Assembly: GCF_900112795.1 (NCBI RefSeq)
Contig: NZ_FONA01000010.1
Location: 1-64,000, forward strand
Length of the DNA stretch: 64,000 nt
Source of the DNA: Thermophagus xiamenensis
GTDB taxonomy: Bacteria; Bacteroidota; Bacteroidia; Bacteroidales; Marinilabiliaceae
Direction: 5' to 3'
Shown here: positions 1 through 7,613 of the stretch, in pieces
How positions within the stretch are numbered: the stretch's first letter is position 1
Layout of the letters: every line of letters starts with the position of its first letter
Made by a program: the position numbers and the translations under genes
The notes under the pieces: model-generated
The model's input: the letters and a program-made list of their open reading frames with translations, nothing else
Told to the model about the DNA's origin: nothing
Databases searched by the model: none

Positions 1-96
1 CTTTTTTTAGTTATACATTTTGGTTTTTCGTTTGTAAAACTAACCTGAGAAGACCTTTTTTATTCCTTTTCAGACACACTTTTTTAAACAGTATCA

Positions 97-426
97 GTTA
101 TCCCGACGGTATGTAAAGGTTATCCCAATGGTATGTAAAGGTTATCCCAACGGTGTGTAAAGGTTATCCCAACGGTATGTAAAGGTTATCCCAATGGTAT
201 GTAAAGGTTATCCCAACGGTGTGTAAAGGTTATCCCAACGGTGTGTAAAGGTTATCCCAACGGTGTGTAAAGGTTATCCCAACGGTGTGTAAAGGTTATC
301 CCAATGGTATGTAAAGGTTATCCCAACGGTATGTAAAAGTTATCCCGACGGTGTGTAAAGGTTATCCCAATGGTATGTAAAGGTTATCCCAACAGTGTGT
401 AAAGGTTATCCCAATAGTGTGTAAAA
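97..426. repeat. 22-bp tandem repeat array, 15 copies
   Basis: Fifteen head-to-tail copies of a 22-bp unit (consensus GTTATCCCAAcGGTgTGTAAAG) run without spacers. Variation falls at a few fixed columns: AAT, AAC or GAC after the CCC, and GGTAT versus GGTGT. There is no open frame of note through it. It lies downstream of rpoD and beyond that gene's terminator. What precedes it lies outside the window. It is a minisatellite and not a CRISPR, because no unique spacers separate the copies. Function unknown. Confidence 0.95.
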
Positions 427-590
427 ATTTATCCCCGGGTTATAACGTATTGCCAATTACGGTATAATGTTTAATCGAAAGGACTAAAAAGTAAAGCTTT
501 TCATTAGAGAATACTTCTTTGGAGTTTCCTTTTAATTAAATCAGTGCTGTGAGTTTATAAATTCAAGTTTTGTACGAAAAATAACCGGAA
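427..590. other. Non-coding stretch between the array and the rpoD terminator
   Basis: AT-rich sequence with no supported gene. With positions 1-96 and the tandem array it forms the roughly 590-bp non-coding left end of the window. Confidence 0.5.
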
Positions 591-629
591 ATAAAAAGAC
601 CTGTCCAAGAAATGAACAGGTCTTTTTAT
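591..629 (-). terminator. Intrinsic terminator of rpoD
   Basis: A perfect 14-bp inverted repeat (AAAAAGACCTGT pairing with ACAGGTCTTTTT, extended by AT pairs) closes an 11-nt loop. It begins about 17 bp past the rpoD stop codon. On the minus strand the right arm ends in a T-run, as expected for a Rho-independent terminator. Confidence 0.85.
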
Positions 630-646
630 TAGTTAAATTCATATTC

Positions 647-1507
647 TTATCCGAGATAAGATTTTAATAATTTACTTCTGGACGTATGCCTTAATCTTCT
701 GATAGCTTTTTCTTTGATTTGACGTACGCGTTCACGTGTTAGACCAAATCGTTCACCTATTTCTTCCAGGGTCATTTCTTGGCATCCAATACCAAAAAAG
801 AGTTTGATAATATCGCTTTCTCTTTCTGTCAAGGTTGCCAAGGCTCTTTCAATTTCACGCGATAAAGATTCATTTATCAGCGTTTTATCTGCATTGGGTG
901 AATCGTTGTTCACCAATACATCCAGCAAACTATTGTCTTCACCTTCAACGAAAGGCGCATCCACAGAGATGTGCCGACCAGATACGCGTAAGGTATCTGC
1001 CACTTTTTCTGCCGGTAAATCCAGCTCTTCAGCTAACTCTTCAGGCGAAGGCTTTCTTTCATGTTCCTGTTCAAATTTTGAATACGCTTTGTTAATTTTG
1101 TTAAGTGAACCTACCTGGTTCAAAGGTAACCGGACAATTCTTGATTGTTCGGCCAAAGCCTGAAGAATTGATTGACGAATCCACCATACCGCATAAGAAA
1201 TAAACTTAAATCCTCGGGTCTCATCAAATTTTTCAGCAGCTTTAATGAGACCGAGATTCCCCTCATTGATTAGGTCAGGAAGGCTGAGTCCTTGGTTTTG
1301 GTATTGTTTGGCCACAGACACTACAAACCGGAGATTGGCTCGCGTTAATTTTTCCAGGGCTACCTGGTCACCCTTTTTTATCCGCTGGGCCAACTCCACT
1401 TCTTCTTCTACGGAAATTAGGTCTTCACGTCCAATTTCCTGAAGATACTTGTCCAAAGACGCGCTTTCGCGATTGGTGATTGATTTTGTAATTTTTAATT
1501 GTCTCAT
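647..1507 (-). CDS. rpoD: Primary RNA polymerase sigma factor, sigma-70 family
   Basis: 286-residue sigma-70 protein that directs core RNA polymerase to housekeeping promoters. It begins almost directly with region 1.2 ([13 protein letters not shown]) and has no long acidic region 1.1, the usual form of the Bacteroidetes housekeeping sigma. Region 2 is complete ([12 protein letters not shown], the [13 protein letters not shown] core-binding segment, then [15 protein letters not shown] for -10 recognition). Region 3 follows, then region 4 with the helix-turn-helix near residues 245-275 ([19 protein letters not shown]). The ATG has a GGAGGG sequence three bases upstream, unusually strong for this phylum, and a good TTG/TAnnTTTG promoter just before it. 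It appears monocistronic. Confidence 0.96.
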   Translation of the reverse strand: MRQLKITKSITNRESASLDKYLQEIGREDLISVEEEVELAQRIKKGDQVALEKLTRANLRFVVSVAKQYQNQGLSLPDLINEGNLGLIKAAEKFDETRGFKFISYAVWWIRQSILQALAEQSRIVRLPLNQVGSLNKINKAYSKFEQEHERKPSPEELAEELDLPAEKVADTLRVSGRHISVDAPFVEGEDNSLLDVLVNNDSPNADKTLINESLSREIERALATLTERESDIIKLFFGIGCQEMTLEEIGERFGLTRERVRQIKEKAIRRLRHTSRSKLLKSYLG

Positions 1508-1510
1508 AAA

Positions 1511-1516
1511 CCCTCC
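1511..1516 (-). promoter_or_regulatory. Strong Shine-Dalgarno of rpoD
   Basis: GGAGGG on the minus strand, three bases before the rpoD ATG. Most genes in this window have no recognisable Shine-Dalgarno, so this purine block stands out, although the spacing is short. Confidence 0.6.
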
Positions 1517-1529
1517 AAAAATTTCGCCG

Positions 1530-1560
1530 CAAAATTACAATATTTATTGCACTATTACAA
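1530..1560 (-). promoter_or_regulatory. Bacteroidetes-type promoter of rpoD
   Basis: The minus strand shows TTG, then 20 bp, then TAATTTTG. This matches the Bacteroidetes -33/-7 consensus (TTG, 17-23 bp, TAnnTTTG). The expected transcription start is about 15-20 bp upstream of the rpoD ATG, giving a very short leader. It is the best promoter match noticed in the window. Confidence 0.65.
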
Positions 1561-1582
1561 GATTAATCGGCCTTTCGAATTA

Positions 1583-3052
1583 TTAATAGTCCAAATTTAT
1601 GGCATAATAAGCCACCTGTCCATTCGGATATATTCCTGACAGGAACAATCCATCTTCAACCATTTCAACTACTTTTCTAAAGTCTTCAATGCTATTTATT
1701 GGAACACGGTTGGCTTTTGTAATTATATAGCCTTCCTTAATTCCTACCTCGCGGAATTTACCAGGCATAACCTTTGTAACCTTAATACCATGAGATATTC
1801 CTAGACGCATTTTTTCTTTTCTGGGAACTTCTTCAAACGAAGCACCTAATAAGTTAAATGGTTTGTCTGCTTTTACAACGTCTGTAGAGCCGTAAATGTT
1901 TCGTAAAGTGACAATAAAATCTTTCTTTTTGCCATTTCTGATAACGGTTACATTAACTTTATCCCCCGGACGGTGTCTGCTAATCTTTTCCTGAAGCTCA
2001 GAAACCTTTGTTACTGCTTCATTCTCTACCTGAATGATGACATCGCCCTCTTTTATGCCAGCTTCTTCAGCACCACTGCCACTAACCACTTCTACAACAT
2101 AAGCACCTTGGGTTGTCCCAAGATTCAATTCCTCATTCAACTCACTATCTACATCACGGATACTAACCCCCAGAACAGCCCGTTGTACCTGACCATATTC
2201 CATTAAATCGGCTACTACTTTTTTTACAATGCTTACGGGAACCGCAAATGAGTAACCGGTATATGAGCCCGTTTGTGATGCAATGGCTGTGTTTATACCA
2301 ACCAGCTGGCCTGAAGTGTTTACCAACGCACCGCCACTGTTCCCCGGATTCACTGCCGCATCGGTCTGTATAAACGATTCTATACCCAATTTCCCCTGTC
2401 CCTGACGAATAATGTTAATGTTTCTTGACTTGGCACTTACAATCCCTGCGGTGACGGTTGAGGTGAGGTTAAAAGGATTTCCTACTGCCAATACCCACTC
2501 ACCAATTTTTAGAGCATCTGAGTTTCCATATTCCAGATAGGGCAAATCCTTGGCGTCAATTTTTAGAAGGGCTATATCCGTAGCAGGGTCCGTACCTACC
2601 AAAGTCGCTTTAAAGGTGCGATTGTCATTTAAGGTAACCTCGATATTGGTTGCATCTTCTATTACATGGTTGTTGGTGACGATATAACCGTCGGAGGTAA
2701 TAATTACGCCTGACCCCGAGCCCATAACTGGTTGTTGTTTGGGCATGGGTATGCCAGGGCCAAAAAAGAAATCATAAAGTGGATTTCCTGAATAATTGGT
2801 CGTTTGAGTGGAAACAGTCTTTACGTGTACTACCGAATGAACAGACTTTTCGGCAGCGACCGTCAAATCTGGTAACTGCCCCTTTTGCGAAGATGAGGCA
2901 GGTATCGACATATATTGTGCCGCCGGGTAAACCGCACGGGGAACTTCCACTACAGTTGGTTCTGGTTTTACAATATAAGAATAGGCTACAACAGCTACAA
3001 AAGCACTCAACACTGACACTGAAAAGAGTGTGAATATCTTTTTCGTATTCAT
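1583..3052 (-). CDS. HtrA/DegP-family periplasmic serine protease, Do-like
   Basis: 489-residue trypsin-fold protease with chaperone-like quality-control roles in the cell envelope. An N-terminal hydrophobic segment (residues 6-28) is a signal peptide or signal anchor. The catalytic triad is intact: His129 in TNNHVIED, Asp159 in TDIALLKID and Ser239 in NPGNSGGAL. Two PDZ-like regions follow: a clear one at about 300-380 (GVSIRDVD onward, with EEAGIKEGDVI) and a shorter C-terminal one at about 400-485. Length and order fit the Do family (S1C). It lies 75 bp upstream of rpoD on the same strand, but rpoD has its own promoter. Whether it corresponds to DegP or DegQ cannot be told from sequence. 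Confidence 0.93.
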   Translation of the reverse strand: MNTKKIFTLFSVSVLSAFVAVVAYSYIVKPEPTVVEVPRAVYPAAQYMSIPASSSQKGQLPDLTVAAEKSVHSVVHVKTVSTQTTNYSGNPLYDFFFGPGIPMPKQQPVMGSGSGVIITSDGYIVTNNHVIEDATNIEVTLNDNRTFKATLVGTDPATDIALLKIDAKDLPYLEYGNSDALKIGEWVLAVGNPFNLTSTVTAGIVSAKSRNINIIRQGQGKLGIESFIQTDAAVNPGNSGGALVNTSGQLVGINTAIASQTGSYTGYSFAVPVSIVKKVVADLMEYGQVQRAVLGVSIRDVDSELNEELNLGTTQGAYVVEVVSGSGAEEAGIKEGDVIIQVENEAVTKVSELQEKISRHRPGDKVNVTVIRNGKKKDFIVTLRNIYGSTDVVKADKPFNLLGASFEEVPRKEKMRLGISHGIKVTKVMPGKFREVGIKEGYIITKANRVPINSIEDFRKVVEMVEDGLFLSGIYPNGQVAYYAINLDY

Positions 3053-3450
3053 GTTTGTATATTTTTTTGTTTACAATTGATGAATTCATGTGTTGCTCTC
3101 ATCAAATGATATGCCTTTCTTGTTATTATTGATTTCGTTAACTTTTTTTAATTCATATTTTATGTTGTTTGGTTGTCAGGGGGTTGAATATATTTCTAAT
3201 AATTTAAGAATATAATTTATTTTAAGCAATCAAATTATCTTTAGTACTGCGTTTTTATTGCCAATAAGAATGTTCTTGTGGAAGACTTAACATTTATTGT
3301 GCCAATCTTTAGGGAATCAATAGGTTGAAATATTGATATATAATTTTTTAATTTGGGTGGCAATTTTATAGTTTTGAAGCTAGTATCAGTTTTAGTTCAA
3401 CTTTATTAACTTTGAAATTTTATAAAAATCGACCACTTTAAATTATAACA
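3053..3450. other. Divergent intergenic region htrA/dapF
   Basis: 398 bp between htrA and dapF with no open frame of note. A -7-like box TAACTTTG lies at 3407-3414 on the plus strand, about 37 bp before dapF. No convincing -33 TTG sits at the right distance, so it is only a weak promoter candidate. Confidence 0.4.
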
Positions 3451-4242
3451 ATGAAGAAAATTCACTTTTATAAATATCATGGTACCGGAAATGATTTTGT
3501 ATTGATAGATAACAGAGATAAATCTTTTAAAAGTTCAGACGTTCAGTTGGTTGAATCTATCTGTCATCGAAGGTTTGGTGTAGGTGCTGATGGTTTAATG
3601 CTGCTCGAAGAATCGGATAAAGCCCTTTTTTTTATGCGGTATTACAATAGCGATGGCAAAGAGTCATCGATGTGTGGCAACGGTGGGCGATGCATCGCCG
3701 CTTTTGCGGCTGATTTGGGTATTGCCCCCCGAGGTGAGTATTTTCGTTTTTTTGCTGTTGATGGCATTCACGAAGCATTTGTTGATGAAGAAAATGAAGT
3801 GAAACTGAAAATGACAGATGTTAGCGGAATAAAAAAAGAAATGGATGGGTGGTTCTTGGATACCGGTTCTCCACACTTTGTCAGAATGGTAGATGATCCT
3901 TCAGTAATAGATGTTGTTAAGGAAGGACGATATTGGCGAAATCATGAGCGGTTTGCCCCTGCAGGTACCAATGTTAATTTTGTGGGTCAACCACAGGATG
4001 GGAAAGTGGTCATGAGAACATATGAACGGGGCGTAGAAGATGAAACTTGGTCTTGTGGTACAGGAGCAGTGGCTTCGGCTATTGCAACGTTTGTGAGCAA
4101 TAACAAGTGCGGAAATCATTTTTTAATGAAAGTGCCAGGAGGAGAATTGAAAGTTCATTTTGAATCTCGCCGGGACGGAGGCTTTGAAAACATATGGCTG
4201 ATTGGTCCTGCCAAATATGTATTCGAGGGCACATGGGGTTAA
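3451..4242 (+). CDS. dapF: Diaminopimelate epimerase
   Basis: 263-residue cofactor-independent racemase converting LL- to meso-diaminopimelate, for lysine and peptidoglycan synthesis. Both catalytic cysteines are visible in their usual settings: Cys75 in SSMCGNGGRC and Cys202 in WSCGTGA. The N-terminal YHGTGNDFVLID motif and the two-lobed pseudo-symmetric layout also fit, and length is normal for the family. The ATG at 3451 is the first in frame. uvrB begins 10 bp after the stop, so the two genes are probably co-transcribed. Confidence 0.96.
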   Translation: MKKIHFYKYHGTGNDFVLIDNRDKSFKSSDVQLVESICHRRFGVGADGLMLLEESDKALFFMRYYNSDGKESSMCGNGGRCIAAFAADLGIAPRGEYFRFFAVDGIHEAFVDEENEVKLKMTDVSGIKKEMDGWFLDTGSPHFVRMVDDPSVIDVVKEGRYWRNHERFAPAGTNVNFVGQPQDGKVVMRTYERGVEDETWSCGTGAVASAIATFVSNNKCGNHFLMKVPGGELKVHFESRRDGGFENIWLIGPAKYVFEGTWG

Positions 4243-4252
4243 AGGGATAGCT

Positions 4253-6280
4253 ATGGAATTTAAAATAGAATCGGAATTTAAACCTACCGGTGACCAACCT
4301 GAAGCCATTGAACAATTGGTTAATGGCATTAAAAACAATGTTCCGTTCCAGACTCTCTTGGGGGTAACAGGATCAGGAAAAACATTTACAATTGCCAATG
4401 TCATCAAACGGGTACAAAAACCAACCTTGGTGCTGAGCCATAATAAGACCTTGGCCGCACAGTTATATGGGGAGTTTAAAAATTTTTTCCCCAACAATGC
4501 GGTAGAATATTTTGTTTCTTATTACGATTACTATCAACCCGAAGCATATATTCCTGTAACCGATACATATATTGAAAAAGATTTATCCATTAATGATGAA
4601 ATTGAAAAGTTGAGGCTGAGTGCCACGTCGGCATTGTTGTCTGGGCGTCGCGATGTTATTGTGGTTTCATCTGTCTCTTGCTTGTATGGTATTGGTAACC
4701 CTGAAGATTTTCACGCAAATGTTATTTCTCTAAAAACAGGACAGTCAATAGGGCGGAATAAATTTTTGCGTCATTTGGTTGATGCCCTTTATTCACGGAA
4801 TGAAGTTGAGTTTAATCGTGGCAATTTCAGAGTTAAAGGGGATACGGTTGAGGTATTTTTGGCTTATGCCGACCATGCATGTCGTGTCATCTTTTGGGGT
4901 GATGAAATTGAAACCATTGAAACCTTTGACCCCGTAAACAATCAGACTCTTTCGTCTGTCGACCAGATATTGATTTATCCCGCTAATATTTTTGTTACTA
5001 CCAAGGAAAGAATTAATAATGCCATTAAAGCGATTCAGGATGATTTGGTTAAGCAGGTGGCGTTTTTTAAAGATGCCGGAAAGCATGTTGAGGCTAAGCG
5101 TCTGGAAGAAAGGGTTAATTATGACCTGGAAATGATTAGGGAACTGGGGTATTGTCCGGGAATTGAAAATTACAGCAGGTATTTTGATGGCAGGGCAGAG
5201 GGGACCCGACCTTTTTGCCTGCTCGATTATTTCCCTTCCGATTTTCTTATTGTTGTGGATGAAAGTCATGTTACGATACCGCAAATTCGAGCCATGTATG
5301 GTGGCGATTATAGTAGAAAACAGAACCTGGTAGAATATGGTTTTCGATTACCTGCAGCATTAGATAACAGACCCTTACGGTTCGAGGAGTTTGAAAAAAT
5401 GATTCATCAAGCCATTTTTGTAAGTGCTACGCCTGCAGATTATGAAATTGAGAAAAGTGAGGGAGTTATTGTTGAACAAGTAATTCGTCCTACCGGACTT
5501 CTGGATCCCAAAATTGAAGTAAGACCTACTTTGAATCAGATTGATGATTTATTGGAGGAAATTCAACAACGCATCCGGGTCAATGAGCGAGTTTTGGTAA
5601 CTACCCTTACAAAAAGGATGGCTGAAGAATTAACCAAATATCTTCAACGGCTGGATATTAAATGCCAATATATTCACTCCGATGTTGATACACTGGATCG
5701 TGTACGTATTATGGAGGATTTGAGAAATGGCGTTATAGATGTACTGGTAGGGGTCAATCTATTAAGAGAAGGTTTGGATTTGCCGGAAGTATCTCTGGTC
5801 GCTATTTTGGATGCCGATAAAGAGGGCTTTTTGCGGTCTACACGTTCGTTGACGCAAACGGCGGGGAGAGCAGCCAGGAATTTAAATGGTTTGGTGATTA
5901 TGTATGCCGATACCATAACGCGTTCTATGCAGTCGACGATCGATGCTACTAATTATCGTCGTGAAAAGCAGCTCGCTTACAATGAGAAGCATGGAATAAC
6001 TCCTGCGGCTATTATTAAAAAACGAGGTAGCACTTTTGCCGATAAAGAGAATGATTCTCAAAAAAAGGCATCGTATGGTTATTCCGGGCCTGAAGATCAG
6101 GATGTTGATGTTGCGGCTGACCCTGTATTGTCATACATGAGTATTGAAAAATTGGAAAAGGCCATTGAACAAACGCGCAAGGCTATGCAAAAGGCTGCTA
6201 AAGAATTGGATTTTATTCAGGCTGCTCAATACCGGGATGAGATGTTTCGATTGGAAAAACTATTGAAAAAGAAAAAATGA
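4253..6280 (+). CDS. uvrB: Excinuclease ABC subunit B
   Basis: 675-residue DNA-damage-binding helicase of nucleotide excision repair, working with UvrA and UvrC. Motifs in order: Walker A GVTGSGKT (37-44), the damage-probing beta-hairpin YYDYYQPEAYIP (about 90-102), DESH Walker B, helicase motif VI QTAGRAARN, and the C-terminal UVR domain (AAQYRDEMFRLEKLL) that contacts UvrC. An in-frame ATG at 4202 would add 17 residues overlapping dapF. The ATG at 4253 is preferred because it follows an AAAGGG block and gives the family's normal MEFKIES start. It is translated downstream of dapF. Confidence 0.96.
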   Translation: MEFKIESEFKPTGDQPEAIEQLVNGIKNNVPFQTLLGVTGSGKTFTIANVIKRVQKPTLVLSHNKTLAAQLYGEFKNFFPNNAVEYFVSYYDYYQPEAYIPVTDTYIEKDLSINDEIEKLRLSATSALLSGRRDVIVVSSVSCLYGIGNPEDFHANVISLKTGQSIGRNKFLRHLVDALYSRNEVEFNRGNFRVKGDTVEVFLAYADHACRVIFWGDEIETIETFDPVNNQTLSSVDQILIYPANIFVTTKERINNAIKAIQDDLVKQVAFFKDAGKHVEAKRLEERVNYDLEMIRELGYCPGIENYSRYFDGRAEGTRPFCLLDYFPSDFLIVVDESHVTIPQIRAMYGGDYSRKQNLVEYGFRLPAALDNRPLRFEEFEKMIHQAIFVSATPADYEIEKSEGVIVEQVIRPTGLLDPKIEVRPTLNQIDDLLEEIQQRIRVNERVLVTTLTKRMAEELTKYLQRLDIKCQYIHSDVDTLDRVRIMEDLRNGVIDVLVGVNLLREGLDLPEVSLVAILDADKEGFLRSTRSLTQTAGRAARNLNGLVIMYADTITRSMQSTIDATNYRREKQLAYNEKHGITPAAIIKKRGSTFADKENDSQKKASYGYSGPEDQDVDVAADPVLSYMSIEKLEKAIEQTRKAMQKAAKELDFIQAAQYRDEMFRLEKLLKKKK

Positions 6281-6464
6281 TTTTTTAATTCTTGTCCTTT
6301 AAATCCTTATCTTTTCTCTGGCAATGCTATTTGTAATTTCTGTTTGTGTTTTTAATTATGTCTAACGGGATTAACTAACCTGGAGATAAATGTATAATGT
6401 GAAATATTCGGTAATGCAGCTTGAAAAATAAGATTTGATTTTAACTTTCTTGGACTGTTCTCAT

Positions 6465-6503
6465 AAAAAACGACACCATCAGAGGGTTTATCCTCTGTGG
6501 TGT
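6465..6503 (-). terminator. Intrinsic terminator of the 6522-7406 gene
   Basis: The hairpin arms are ACACCA(T)CAGAGG and CCTCTGTGGTGT, with one bulged base and a 6-nt loop. On the minus strand the stem is followed by CGTTTTTTATG, a good T-tract. It begins about 19 bp beyond the stop codon of the outer-membrane protein gene and also separates it from convergent uvrB. Confidence 0.8.
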
Positions 6504-6521
6504 TCATAATAAAGAAATAAA

Positions 6522-7406
6522 TTAAAAGAACAAGAATTTCTTTTGCCCCGGTCTTTTAAAAGAACGCCGTTTGTTTTTTGTTTTGTAATAGTGGCGAGTT
6601 TTAATATAGGACTTTCTATTATATCTGGAGCTGTTCGAAAATTTGCTTTGGTCAATCATGAAAGAAACACCTACAGTAAAAGTATAATAAAAGTCATTTG
6701 GATTGGTGGTTTGAGCGTTTACTTTGTTTTCCCAATCTTCATAGGTATGGTACCAAACATCATGAACATCTAATTGATCAGAAAAAGCCAGGGAGCCGGT
6801 TAATTCAAAATTTAGACTTACTATAGGGCTAATCCATACAGAAGTACCTCCTCCCATTGTGACGACCGGTGAAACTCCTGACGCTGACCGCCATTCTTCG
6901 CCTGGTGTTCCCTGACTGGCCGGACCCCAATATTCAGTTGCACTAAAATATACTAATCCCGCATTAAGGTGGGCATAAGGTTGGAATCTTCTTTCTCGAA
7001 AATATCCCAGAAGGTGATTTAGCGGTTTATAAGCACCCCCTACCGTAAATTCGGTATAAAAGTTGTCAAATTCGGCATAGACAAGACCTGACGTCTGAAA
7101 AACTTGCTGTCCCTGCATGGTCCCTCCAATTAATTGTGTTCTGAGGGATAGAAAATTAGACATTTCTCGGTCTGCTACTACGCCCAGGGATATACTTCCG
7201 CGTGATTTGTCAACCAGGTCTCCAAAAAAAAGATTATAACCCACTTTGGGAGTTATGGTTAGACCTTCACCCAAACTAAAATCTCCTCTTTTTCTTTGTG
7301 CAGAGGTATTTATGCTGGATGAAATTATCAATATACAAATTACTGCTATTGCTAATCGCACTATATTCATGAAACCAATAATATTTGGTGTTTTATTCCC
7401 ATTCAT
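6522..7406 (-). CDS. Outer-membrane beta-barrel-like protein
   Basis: 294 residues (282 if translation starts at the second ATG, position 7370). A signal peptide is clear (hydrophobic stretch ending near SSSINTSAQ). The mature part alternates aromatic/polar strands typical of small outer-membrane barrels (SISLGVVADREMS, TEFTVGGAY, VSLNFELTGSLAFSD, YYTFTVGVSFMID). After the apparent last strand there is an unusual 40-residue basic tail rich in Lys, Arg and Tyr, which barrels normally lack. Both candidate ATGs sit in copies of a 17-bp direct repeat. The family and substrate are not recognised. A strong terminator follows. Confidence 0.7.
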   Translation of the reverse strand: MNGNKTPNIIGFMNIVRLAIAVICILIISSSINTSAQRKRGDFSLGEGLTITPKVGYNLFFGDLVDKSRGSISLGVVADREMSNFLSLRTQLIGGTMQGQQVFQTSGLVYAEFDNFYTEFTVGGAYKPLNHLLGYFRERRFQPYAHLNAGLVYFSATEYWGPASQGTPGEEWRSASGVSPVVTMGGGTSVWISPIVSLNFELTGSLAFSDQLDVHDVWYHTYEDWENKVNAQTTNPNDFYYTFTVGVSFMIDQSKFSNSSRYNRKSYIKTRHYYKTKNKRRSFKRPGQKKFLFF

Positions 7407-7417
7407 GAAACCAATAA
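7365..7417. repeat. Direct repeat duplicating a start-codon context
   Basis: The 17-bp sequence ATTCATGAAACCAATAA occurs at 7365-7381 and again at 7401-7417, offset by 36 bp. On the minus strand each copy carries TTTCATGAAT, so the barrel-protein gene has two equivalent in-frame ATGs 12 codons apart. A 7-bp inverted repeat (AACCAAT / ATTGGTT, 7409-7435) overlaps the upstream copy and could fold in the mRNA just before the first ATG. Confidence 0.8.
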
Positions 7418-7613
7418 AACCTATTTAAATTGGTTATGTTTGGTTAGGGCTTTTTTCCAGACTGTAAAAATGATAAAAACTTTGATAATACAAAAATAGC
7501 ATACGTTGATTTTGGTATTATGGTGTCAAATTTGTACTTTTTTTTTACAAATTGTAGAAATTATTATTTCATTGGCACTAATCTATTGATGTATTTATGT
7601 TTCAACAATATTG

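Noticed and set aside
97-426. CRISPR array
   Set aside because: Units are contiguous with no unique spacers, and no cas genes lie in the window. The same applies to 34955-35345.
804-1163. Plus-strand 119-codon frame antisense to rpoD
   Set aside because: It is a shadow of the strongly recognised sigma factor; composition and motifs belong to the minus strand.
2772-3089. Minus-strand 105-codon frame overlapping the start of the HtrA gene
   Set aside because: It is out of phase with the HtrA frame, which has an intact signal segment and catalytic triad. Cysteine-rich low-quality translation.
4202-4252. Upstream ATG extending uvrB by 17 residues
   Set aside because: It overlaps dapF and lacks a ribosome-binding site. 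The ATG at 4253 has an AAAGGG block and gives the normal family start.
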